Assembly: GCF_000004195.4 (NCBI RefSeq)
Contig: NC_030678.2
Coordinates: 95,438,904-95,502,903, forward strand
DNA: 64,000 nucleotides
Origin: Xenopus tropicalis
Taxonomy: Eukaryota; Chordata; Amphibia; Anura; Pipidae
Reading direction: 5' to 3'
Below are positions 60,501 through 64,000 of this stretch, piece by piece. The number at the start of each line of letters is the position of its first letter. Position 1 is the first letter of the stretch. The position numbers and the translations under genes were made by a program. The notes beneath the pieces are model-generated. The model ran no database searches and was not told where the DNA came from. It worked only from the letters and a program-made list of their open reading frames with translations.

Positions 60501-62546
60501 AGAAATGAGGAAAAGTGGCTATTTATAAACTTTGAATTTTTGTAGGGCTTTGATTTTTAAAGGAGAAGGAAAGGTAAAAACTAAGCAAGCTTTATCAGAA
60601 AGGTCTATGTAAATACAGCCATAGGCACTTACAGAAACGCTGCACTGGGTCCTCTATCAAAAGAAAGAAACACACAATTGTAAACATGTTTTTCCCTATC
60701 AGACTTCCTCTCTCAGAAAAATCTTTCATTCCTGGGGCCAGAGTCTGCACAGCTCTCTCCTGCCCCCCCCTCCCATAAGAATTCATAAAACTCAGTGACA
60801 GTCCAGGATGGCCAATAGGGTAGTGTGTCAGCTTCCTAGCCAGAAGTTCTTTGGTCTGTTTACAAAACCAGTCACCATCTTCATATAGCTTTATAATAGT
60901 TGAGCTTTGGCTGCGATGAAATGCCTTCTATGCTGTGGTCTTTCAATCAACATTGATTCTTTATACTAGACCCTTGTCTTTTATTAAACTGTGCTCAGCA
61001 GTCCACTCACAGAAAAGTCTATAATTCATTAAGTAACTTAAGCCTGTATCTCAAGATGTCAAAAAATTCTCCCAAGCTTCTTTTTATTTACTGTCTCTTT
61101 TCAAAGCTATGCTGGTCTCCAAGTCATAAATGATTATATACATAAGGAAATAGCTGAGGTTCTAAAAATACTAAATCTCTACTAAATCTCAGGGGGCATG
61201 CTTCTTCCCAAGAAGCTCCTTTTAAAGGGAAACAAAAGGTAAAGTCACTTGGGGGTGCCAAAATGTTAGGCACCCCCAAGTGACTTTAACCGCTTACCTC
61301 GTACCCCGGGCTGGTGCCCCTGTTGGGAGAAAACAGCACCAGCCCGGGGCACCTGGAGCGGATCGTTTCCGTGTTCTGGCTTCCTTTTCCGGAATGCCAG
61401 CGGTGGGCGCATGCGCAGTAGAGTGAAAAGCCGACTTTAATGTTTAAGTTCGGCTTTTCACTCTACTGCGCATGCGCGCGCAGCGAAACAGAAGGAAGGA
61501 AGCGCCGGCAGCTACCCCGGGCTGGTGCTGTTCCCTCCTCACAGGGGCACCAGCCCGGGATAAAAGGTAGGTGGTCAAAGTCACTTGGGGGTGCCTAACA
61601 TTTTGGCACCCCCAAGTGACTTTGGCTTTCTTTTTCCTTTAAGATTGTATGACTTACAATAAATGGTAGAGAATCAATCTATACTAGTGCTGTGCACCAA
61701 TCTGACAGCGGTGCCTTTTTGGTACATAATGCAAAAGGATGCCCTGCAGCTTTTTTGATGAATCTGTAAATGCAAGGCTCCTACCTGCAAGTACTGACTG
61801 TTGCCAACACTTGAATTCTCATGATGCCCATGCCCCACAAAGGTTTCACCCATTTGCCAATAGGCTCACTGCAAAAGTTGGGGCAATATATATAGTATAT
61901 TATCACATTAAATCTCTGATGCACAAATTGACCTTCAAAATAAACTGGCAGCATGAGGCATTTTCTTCAATGGAGGGAAACCACTGCTGAAGAAAATCTG
62001 CCCCTGGTCTATATACATTGACATAAACCGTATGCTCCTGTCAGTGATTGAAGGGTGGATTTTGGTCAGAAAACACACAACTGTGCATTTTGAACATAAG
62101 CCCAACGAGTGTAAACACTGAGAGGGGGATGCCATTCCTGCCAGTATGCACATACCACTAACCTGGTTGGAGCAGACTTTCTCCGCTGGCAGAGAAAATG
62201 CCTTGTGTAGCAATATTCTACACAAGGTAGATGTAGGTAGACATTATATAGTATATTAACAATATTTTCTACTAAATTATCAATTTTTTAAAATTTCATT
62301 ACCATAATTGTGTCTTCCCCACACCAGGTACACCACAGATCTCTGTAATCTTGGCTACTGGGATTCCTCCACCTAAGATTTCATCCAGAGCTGAACAGAA
62401 TGTTATAACAAATCCCTGAGATTGTTCCTGCCCAAGCAGATCGAATGCTGTGTGCTTTTGGATTATCTGACATGATGAGCTGCTTTGTGCTTCTCCTTTT
62501 ACAATTTGTAGAACTTCCAAAGCCTCCTCATTAGAGATACCAGCTT
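21252..62546 (-). CDS. RAD51C: RAD51C coding region, exons 9 to 2 (exon 1 outside the window)
   Basis: RAD51 paralogue acting in homologous recombination, in the BCDX2 and CX3 complexes, and in Fanconi pathway crosslink repair in the nucleus. Eight exons are joined by canonical GT/AG sites with consistent phases: 62303-62546, 56525-56691, 54961-55094, 43141-43272, 37347-37413, 32029-32089, 25508-25568 and 21252-21353. Visible features are Walker A GVPGVGKT, Walker [26 protein letters not shown] and a basic C-terminal PRKRPR, probably a nuclear signal. The visible coding length is 968 nt; adding a human-length 145-nt exon 1 gives 1113 nt, in frame, for 370 residues against 376 in human. Introns are 1.4-11.7 kb and repeat-rich. 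One oddity is Cys where human has Gly in the DTEG motif (exon 3). Confidence 0.96.
21728..22316. mobile_element. MITE with TTTTCG/CGAAAA-rich arms
   Basis: The termini are inverted: GGGGGCTGATTTACTAAGA on the left and TTAGTAAATGTGCCCC on the right. The arms are unusually rich in TTTTCG and CGAAAA for AT-rich frog intron DNA. The centre has CCCATAGGACTCAATGGCAC and CAGCTCCAACCTGGCCCAAG. Relatives are at 48380-48762 and 58464-59294. Confidence 0.7.
23036..23470 (+). mobile_element. T2/Kolobok-like MITE, copy A
   Basis: Flanked by TTAA, with TTAAAGGAGAAGGAAAGG at the left and its inverse CTTTCCTTCTCCTTTAA at the right. The interior has CTTACAGTAATGCTGCACT and CTCTCTCAGAAACATCCTT. No coding capacity. 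The same family is at 34189 (inverted), 48281, 60557 and 62965. Confidence 0.85.
24285..24860 (+). mobile_element. Retroelement 3' tail interrupted by a nested MITE
   Basis: The outer parts (24285-24413 and 24745-24860) read GGGGCAGGGACCACCATCC, then TGTACAGCGCTGCGTACATA and TTTATAAATAAAG, ending in short ATAC repeats. This resembles 3' tails of L2/CR1-type LINEs or their SINEs. The middle (24414-24744) is a later MITE insertion. Confidence 0.55.
24414..24744. mobile_element. MITE of the ACAGGTATGGGA family, copy 2
   Basis: Starts ACAGGTATCGGACCCCTTAT and ends GGGTCCTATACCTGT; the same interior as the copy at 13789, in inverse orientation. Confidence 0.75.
25508..25568 (-). CDS. RAD51C: RAD51C exon 8
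   Basis: 61 nt, the same as human. Acceptor ATATAG|GTTTG and donor ATCACG|GTAAGA. It encodes [26 protein letters not shown] is identical to human. Confidence 0.94.
26399..26821. mobile_element. TTAA-flanked palindromic MITE, family B copy 1
   Basis: TTAAAGGAACAGTAACACC at the left and GGTGTTACTGTTCCTTTAA at the right. Internally GTAGCCATGGGGGCAGCCAT is mirrored by ATGGCTGCCCCCATGGCTAC, so the whole element folds back. A second copy is at 32921-33337. Confidence 0.85.
27875..28178. mobile_element. hAT-like MITE with perfect 8-bp target duplication
   Basis: The element runs from CAGTGCCGGATTTAA to CTGGGCCTG. CATACATG flanks both sides (27867-27874 and 28179-28186), the 8-bp duplication typical of hAT transposons. 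The interior is GC-rich. A related copy in the other orientation is at 46750-46971. The open frames across it are not genes. Confidence 0.8.
29721..30217. mobile_element. T2-like MITE, family C copy 1
   Basis: TTAAAGGAGAACTAAAGC at the left and GGGTTTAGTTCTTTAA at the right, with TTAA on both sides. The interior has CAGTTACTGAGCTTAGGGA. A relative in opposite orientation ends at 41709. Confidence 0.75.
32029..32089 (-). CDS. RAD51C: RAD51C exon 7
   Basis: 61 nt, the same as human. Acceptor TTTACAG|GAG and donor CAAAG|GTATGT. It encodes (G)[19 protein letters not shown](R), matching the human GESWGHAATIRL region. Confidence 0.95.
32138..32582. mobile_element. T2-like MITE, family D copy 1
   Basis: TTAAAGGGGACCTGTCCCCC at the left and GTGATAGGTCCCCTTTAA at the right, with TTAA on each side. 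It starts only 49 bp upstream of exon 7 in gene orientation. Confidence 0.8.
32921..33337. mobile_element. TTAA-flanked palindromic MITE, family B copy 2
   Basis: TTAAAGGAACAGTAACACTA and GGTGTTACTGTTCCTTTAA ends, and the same CATGGGGGCAGCCATTCAA interior and inverse as the copy at 26399. Confidence 0.85.
34189..34667 (-). mobile_element. T2/Kolobok-like MITE, copy A2, inverted relative to 23036
   Basis: TTAAAGGAGAAGGAAAGTCA at the left and CTTTCCTTCTACTTTAA at the right. It reads as the reverse complement of the 23036 copy (CAGTAAGTGCTTATGGCTGT). The left TTAA is also the right TTAA of another element ending GGGTGACAGGTTTCCTTTAA, whose left end I could not place. Confidence 0.8.
35233..35345. 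mobile_element. MITE of the ACAGGTATGGGA family, partial copy
   Basis: Starts ACAGGTATGGGATCTC with CCGATATCCAGAAAGTTCTG. The right half is lost or too diverged to recognise. Confidence 0.5.
35608..35952. mobile_element. hAT-like MITE with CAGGGCTGTGGAGTCGG termini
   Basis: Left end CAGGGCTGTGGAGTCGG, right end CCGACTCCACAGCCCTG, a perfect 17-bp inverted repeat. GATTTTTG flanks both sides exactly (35600-35607 and 35953-35960), an 8-bp target duplication typical of hAT. The subterminal parts carry repeated GACTCCGACTCC. It is 345 bp with no transposase. Confidence 0.9.
36160..36352. mobile_element. Short inverted-repeat MITE
   Basis: GTGATGAGCGAATCTGTC at the left and ATTTGCTCATCCTTAG at the right are diverged inverted ends. 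The interior contains repeated TTCGGCAAA and GCGAAAT motifs. Confidence 0.55.
37347..37413 (-). CDS. RAD51C: RAD51C exon 6
   Basis: 67 nt, the same as human. Acceptor GGTAG|GTAGTA and donor TTTAG|GTATGA. It encodes [20 protein letters not shown], then AL and the first base of a Gly codon. LTNQ is the conserved strand after Walker B. Confidence 0.94.
37745..38075. mobile_element. Inverted-repeat element, class unknown
   Basis: AATGTAATCTAAGGTTGGAG then TGAGCAGATGT at the left is mirrored by ACATCTGCTCACTCCAGC and TAGATTACATTT at the right, about 200 bp apart. The exact ends were not determined. Confidence 0.5.
40230..40518. mobile_element. MITE of the ACAGGTATGGGA family, copy 3
   Basis: ACAGGTATGGGATCCCTTAT at the left and GGTCCCATACCTGT at the right, with the shared interior GGCCATCTCCCATAGACTCC. 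Confidence 0.8.
41405..41709 (-). mobile_element. T2-like MITE, family C copy 2 (left end uncertain)
   Basis: The right end AAGCTTTATTTCTCCTTTAA is the inverse of the left end of 29721-30217. AAGCTCAGTAACTGGCAGC is the shared interior in reverse. The left boundary is estimated. Confidence 0.6.
41706..42197. mobile_element. T2-like MITE, family D copy 2
   Basis: Starts TTAAACCCCTGTCACCC and ends GGTAACAGGTCCCCTTTAA. Its left TTAA (41706-41709) is the right TTAA of the preceding MITE. Confidence 0.65.
43141..43272 (-). CDS. RAD51C: RAD51C exon 5 (Walker B)
   Basis: 132 nt, the same as human, in phase 0 at both ends. Acceptor TTATAG|GT and donor TTAGCA|GTAAGT. It encodes [20 protein letters not shown], then [20 protein letters not shown] and FNLA. 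LVVID is the Walker B strand. Confidence 0.96.
43837..43884. repeat. TA microsatellite left of the Tc1-like element
   Basis: About 24 TA dinucleotides, continuing as 45499-45589 on the other side. The transposon, which targets TA, lies inside the tract. Confidence 0.9.
43885..45498 (-). mobile_element. Complete Tc1-like DNA transposon
   Basis: 1614 bp with 210-bp terminal inverted repeats (43885-44094 and 45289-45498) that differ at one position that I can see. The ends start CAGTGGAGGAAATAATTATT and are flanked by TA. Inside each repeat the inner GTGAAATAAGTTTTTGAACCC resembles the outer GAGGAAATAATTATTTGACCC, an IR/DR arrangement like that of Sleeping Beauty-type elements. The intact transposase frame and matched ends indicate a very recent insertion. 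Confidence 0.95.
44111..45133 (-). CDS. Tc1-like transposase, intact
   Basis: 340 residues, normal length for the family. It cuts the element out and inserts it at TA sites. The N-terminal paired-like DNA-binding region (about 1-110) has two helix-turn-helix units, first [20 protein letters not shown], with the basic [10 protein letters not shown] between them as a GRPR-like hook. The catalytic DDE domain has [11 protein letters not shown] (first D), QHDNDPKHT (second D) and [10 protein letters not shown] (E), with 34 residues between the second D and E (DD34E). No stop or frameshift is seen. The start is the first Met, MGKTKELS. Confidence 0.95.
   Translation of the reverse strand: MGKTKELSKDVRDKIVDLHKAGMGYKTISKKLGEKVTTVGAIVRKWKEHKMTINRPRSGAPRKISPRGVSMILRKVKKHPRTTREELVNDLKLAGTTVTKKTIGNALHRNGLKSCRARKVPLLKKAHVQARLKFANEHLNDSVSDWEKVLWSDETKIELFGINSTRCVWRKKNAAYDPQNTVPTVKHGGGNILLWGCFSAKGTGQLIRINGKMDGAMYREILNDNLLPSARKLKMGRGWVFQHDNDPKHTAKATKEWLKKKHIKVMEWPSQSPDLNPIENLWRELKLRVAQRQPRNLRDLEMICKEEWTNIPPKICANLVINYKKRLTSVLANKGFSTKY
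45499..45589. repeat. TA microsatellite right of the Tc1-like element
   Basis: About 45 TA dinucleotides; its true length is uncertain in any assembly. Confidence 0.9.
46750..46971. mobile_element. hAT-like MITE related to 27875-28178
   Basis: CAGGCCCAGACTTGTGG at the left and ATTAAATCCAGCCCTG at the right. GATAACCT (46742-46749) and GATAACTT (46972-46979) flank it, 7 of 8 matching, consistent with an old 8-bp duplication. It shares CGGCATGCCGCCC with the other copy. Confidence 0.7.
47281..47485. mobile_element. Palindromic MITE related to 7422-7653
   Basis: AGTTTAGAGCTTGATAC, then ACTCACCCATGTTCTATTC and inverse pieces (CATAGGAATGAA, TTAAGTTCCAAACTCACA). More diverged than the first copy. 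Confidence 0.6.
48281..49124 (+). mobile_element. T2/Kolobok-like MITE, copy A3, interrupted
   Basis: TTAAAGGAGAAGGAAAGGTA at the left and a decayed GTGTCCTTTAA at the right. The family sequence is interrupted at about 48380-48762 by another MITE. Confidence 0.75.
48380..48762. mobile_element. MITE nested inside T2-like copy A3
   Basis: Contains GGTTGGAGCTGCAGAGTGCC and TTGAGTCCTATGGAAAGC, the reverse of the centre of 21728-22316, and ends CGTACCTTAGTGAAACGACCCC, resembling that family's terminus. Confidence 0.65.
49657..52925. mobile_element. TTAA-flanked piggyBac-like element with internal tandem array
   Basis: 3269 bp. Both ends read TTAACCCTTTAAGTG inward (left 49657-49671, right 52911-52925 in reverse). 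TTAA duplication with a CCC start fits piggyBac-type ends; Kolobok also uses TTAA. A subterminal hairpin lies at 49672-49720 (AATCTACGTCCTGTG and inverse). Next come a GC-rich part with GCTCC and CCCC runs (49740-49990), a CA-rich part (50020-50160) and the tandem array (50590-52560). No transposase frame is present, so it is non-autonomous. Confidence 0.75.
50590..52560. repeat. Tandem repeat of about 390 bp, five units
   Basis: The anchor GGGCATCAAACT recurs with its CATC at 50629, 51023, 51403, 51798 and 52181 (spacings 394, 380, 395 and 383). Each unit also has TGTGTACTTTC, ATATATGGTTTTC-type and CCCATTTTTG/ACCAATTTTG-type motifs. The last unit is degraded. Confidence 0.9.
54298..54452. 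repeat. Dispersed repeat starting CAGGCCTGGACTGGCAAT
   Basis: Shares TGCCAGACGGGCTGCTGTAA and GATGCCATAGACA, in opposite orientation, with 56860-56950. The ends are tentative. Confidence 0.5.
54961..55094 (-). CDS. RAD51C: RAD51C exon 4
   Basis: 134 nt, the same as human. Acceptor TTTCAG|AT and donor CCAAAG|GTAATG. It encodes [20 protein letters not shown], then [19 protein letters not shown] and SSHPK. Confidence 0.96.
55095..56524 (-). other. RAD51C: RAD51C intron 3
   Basis: 1.43 kb. It includes a long hairpin (55787-55888) and a decayed relative of the ACAGGTATGGGA MITEs near 56223-56430. Confidence 0.8.
55787..55888. repeat. Long hairpin, 102 bp
   Basis: GGGCATCCACATAA then TTAGTCTGTTATCCATAATA at the left is mirrored at the right by ATTATGGATAACAGACTAAT and ATGTGGATGCCC. 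There is a small asymmetric insertion (AGCTTGTT) near the right base and a loop of about 15 nt. Confidence 0.8.
56525..56691 (-). CDS. RAD51C: RAD51C exon 3
   Basis: 167 nt, the same length as human. Acceptor TTTTACAG|T and donor AAGG|GTATAC. It encodes [19 protein letters not shown], then [20 protein letters not shown] and ends HQDK(D). The residue after DTE is Cys (TGC) where human RAD51C and RAD51 have Gly. Confidence 0.96.
56860..56950. repeat. Dispersed repeat, inverse of 54298-54452
   Basis: ACTGTCTATGGCATCTTACA then GCAGCCCTTCTGCCA and GATTGCCAGTCTGGACCTG. Confidence 0.5.
57105..57208. repeat. Perfect palindrome between direct repeats
   Basis: 57133-57182 is a perfect hairpin with 23-bp arms (ATTTTGGTACTTGCATTC and so on) and a 4-nt loop ATGG. 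A direct repeat (AGCTCTGGGCTTCACCCCAC at about 57107 and AGCTCTGGGCTGCACCCCAC at about 57183) flanks it. Confidence 0.85.
57792..58123. mobile_element. MITE of the ACAGGTATGGGA family, copy 4
   Basis: ACAGTTATGGGACCTGTTAT at the left and ATCCCCTACCTGT at the right; the same interior order as the copy at 13789. Confidence 0.75.
58464..59294. mobile_element. MITE with an expanded internal minisatellite
   Basis: The ends are inverted (GGAGCAGATTTATCAAAG and CATTGATAAATGTGCC), with TACGA/TCGTA-containing arms like 21728-22316. The single central segment of that family is here multiplied into a nine-copy array. Confidence 0.75.
58634..59100. repeat. 52-bp minisatellite, nine units
   Basis: CAATGGCACTCTGCAGCTCC recurs at 58648, 58700, 58752, 58804, 58856, 58908, 58960, 59012 and 59064, exactly 52 bp apart. 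Units differ at a few positions (AGGACTC, AGGGCTC, AGGAATC). Confidence 0.95.
60557..60796 (+). mobile_element. T2/Kolobok-like MITE, copy A4, 3'-truncated
   Basis: Starts TTAAAGGAGAAGGAAAGG. The family sequence runs to CATAAGAATTCATAAAACTC and then stops; the second half is missing. Confidence 0.75.
61222..61642. mobile_element. TTAA-flanked element made of nested hairpins
   Basis: TTAAAGGGAAAC at the left and TTTCCTTTAA at the right. The hairpin AAAGTCACTTGGGGGTGCC with its inverse occurs at 61241-61287 and again at 61578-61624, with mutually inverse loops. Inside each lies a CCCCGGGCTGGTG/CACCAGCCCGGG hairpin. The centre (61408 to about 61477) pairs GCGCATGCGCAGTAGAGTG with its inverse. 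The whole element is also one large inverted repeat. Confidence 0.85.
62303..62546 (-). CDS. RAD51C: RAD51C exon 2
   Basis: 244 nt after a CTACAG acceptor, starting at the second base of a codon. It reads (E)[17 protein letters not shown], then [14 protein letters not shown] and [13 protein letters not shown]. It contains the end of the N-terminal helical domain, the linker and Walker A. The donor is TTATG|GTAATG. It is 15 nt (5 codons) shorter than human exon 2, the loss falling in the variable linker. The split Cys codon TG|T is completed by exon 3. Confidence 0.96.
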
Positions 62547-64000
62547 CTGTAGATCAAAACAAAATGTATTTTAAATTAAAGAACAATAATAATTTACAAC
62601 ATTTAGCAAAAGGGGGAGTGTATTGCACAGATTATATAAGGAATGGCAACTACCCTTTTCACAAAAATGTGTTTAATATCCTGTGCCTAAAGCCCCTTAT
62701 GAAAGTGATATTTTGTGAAGGAGGGATGTTATACTGCATAACATTCATTTGTAGGGAAGTTCTAGAAAAATGCTAAAAGACAAACATTATTTTGCAAAAT
62801 AGTGGTAATCCTGCACATTACAAGTAGGCACAAAAGACGGCAGATATTTTACTGTATAGTAGTGTAATGTACAGATCACCCACAGCTGTAATGTACATAC
62901 CACTGGCATATGCAATGCAGATAAACATTGCACTAAAAACAGCTAAAAACCATGCAATTGTCAAGCAAGGAGAAGGAAAAGTATAAACTAAGTAAGGTTA
63001 ATCAGGTCTATGTAAATACAGCCATAAACACTTACAGTAATGCTGCACTGAGTTCACTATCAAAAGAAACACATGATTTCTTGTCTCCTTTTATGTAAAC
63101 ATGTTCTTAGAATAGAATATCTGACCCTCTCTCAGAAATATCCTTCCTTCCAGGGGCCCGAGTCTGCTCAGTTCTCTCCTCTCTCCTGCACCCCCCTCCC
63201 ATAAGAATTCATAAAACTCACTCCCCTCGCCCTTAGGAATGTGTAATCTGAGCTATAGGCTAAGCTGCAAGCAGGAAGCTATGAAGACTAAGCTAAAATG
63301 GCAGATGCAATCTTAAACAAACAGAGAAAGCTTCTAGAACTCTTTGCCCAAGTATGATAAAGCTTTCTGCAGAATAAATATAGCATTCTAGGTGGCACCA
63401 ATGTGTCGGATCTATTGGCAGTAAAATGTCAAAATGACTTTACTTCTCCTTTAAATATGATCTCTTGTAGTGCAGCTGTGATAGATATGATGAAAAAAAT
63501 ATAAAGTATAGAGTCAATGATGAGCCTTCTGTAACTATTTAAAAATATTTTAATTATTCATTATGGTCCCTCAATTCATCGCTTCTCTTTTTTTATATGA
63601 ATGTGTCAGAATTACAAGAAAAGTAATTCATCTTTCCATAGAAAATACCGCTCAAGAGTCCCCCTAGCCCAGTTGTGCAGTCATGCTGGGCTGGAGGAGG
63701 TGCTATCTTTCCAAAGGTTTGAGTACAAACTAATGGCTGATGCTGCCTGAGGCCCAGATGGACTTACAATACAAGTACTGCTGACCTGTTGCTATTAATT
63801 TTCAAAAGAATGTCTCAGTAGCACTTAAGTTTCTAAAGGGGCTGTATAACCCTTTCATCATTAGTTCAATAAATAGGCCTTGGTTTTGGCTATTGTTTTA
63901 ATTCTGAAAAATATATGTTTTTGTTATATGGATTAAATAGGGCAAAATCTAAAACCACATTCTACCTTCTTCTTGCACAAGCAGAATATATCATAGAAGT
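62547..64000 (-). other. RAD51C: RAD51C intron 1, partial
   Basis: Contains a T2-like MITE (62965-63454). I find no exon-1-like coding sequence, so exon 1 should lie beyond 64000. Confidence 0.75.
62965..63454 (+). mobile_element. T2/Kolobok-like MITE, copy A5
   Basis: The left end is decayed (AGCAAGGAGAAGGAAAAG); the right end is ACTTTACTTCTCCTTTAA. The interior is like the 23036 copy. Confidence 0.75.

Larger units (their letters stand above)
56692..62302 (-). other. RAD51C: RAD51C intron 2
   Basis: 5.61 kb. It contains a repeat (56860-56950), a perfect palindrome (57133-57182), MITEs (57792-58123 and 58464-59294 with a 52-bp array), a truncated T2-like MITE (60557-60796) and a nested-hairpin element (61222-61642). 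Positions 59300-60550 show nothing clear. Confidence 0.85.

Noticed and set aside
63900..64000. Possible RAD51C exon 1 at the right edge (a short open stretch before a GTAGAA donor-like site)
   Set aside because: The peptide does not resemble the N-terminal helical domain of RAD51C, and the donor is weak.

Overview
This window is vertebrate nuclear DNA, almost certainly from a clawed frog (Xenopus). One protein-coding gene is recognisable, RAD51C on the minus strand. The rest is transposable elements and tandem repeats. The frog assignment is an inference: it rests on the divergence of RAD51C from the human protein and on many short TTAA-flanked elements with TTAAAGG termini, of the T2/Kolobok-like kind abundant in Xenopus. 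I cannot separate X. tropicalis from X. laevis by eye.

Region 1-21140 is downstream of RAD51C, and I see no host gene in it. It holds two same-orientation copies of a young CR1-like LINE. Copy 1 (1 to about 4000) is cut by the window edge and has a complete ORF1 and an ORF2 broken by an 11-base deletion. Copy 2 (15234-19138) is 5'-truncated, but its 999-codon endonuclease/reverse transcriptase ORF is intact, and it lies inside a 55-bp minisatellite. Between them are a degraded Ty3/Gypsy pol relic (8440-9640), a 34-bp satellite with a 204-bp higher-order repeat and an inverted arm (10470-11325), and a composite element (12050-13724) containing a C-rich array and a large GC-rich hairpin.

Region 21145-62546 is RAD51C, read right to left. 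Exons 9 to 2 are placed to the base by splice signals, reading phase and protein similarity. Exons 3-8 have the same lengths as the human exons as I remember them (167, 134, 132, 67, 61 and 61 bases). Exon 1 and the promoter lie beyond the right edge. The visible coding sequence is 968 nt; with a human-length first exon the protein would have 370 residues.

The RAD51C introns are packed with mobile DNA: T2-like MITEs (some adjacent ones sharing a single TTAA), three hAT-like elements with 8-bp target duplications, an intact Tc1-like transposon with a 340-codon transposase inserted in a TA microsatellite, a 3.27-kb TTAA-flanked piggyBac-like element carrying five units of about 390 bp, a MITE whose interior has expanded into nine exact 52-bp repeats, and a 421-bp element built of nested hairpins.

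The most notable observation is at the LINE ORF1/ORF2 junction. The last sense codons of ORF1 form the classic minus-one slippery heptamer T TTA AAC directly before the TAG stop. ORF2 lies in the minus-one frame, has no ATG before its endonuclease domain, and is preceded by a long G-rich stretch. This suggests that ORF2 is made by programmed minus-one frameshifting, an inference from sequence alone.
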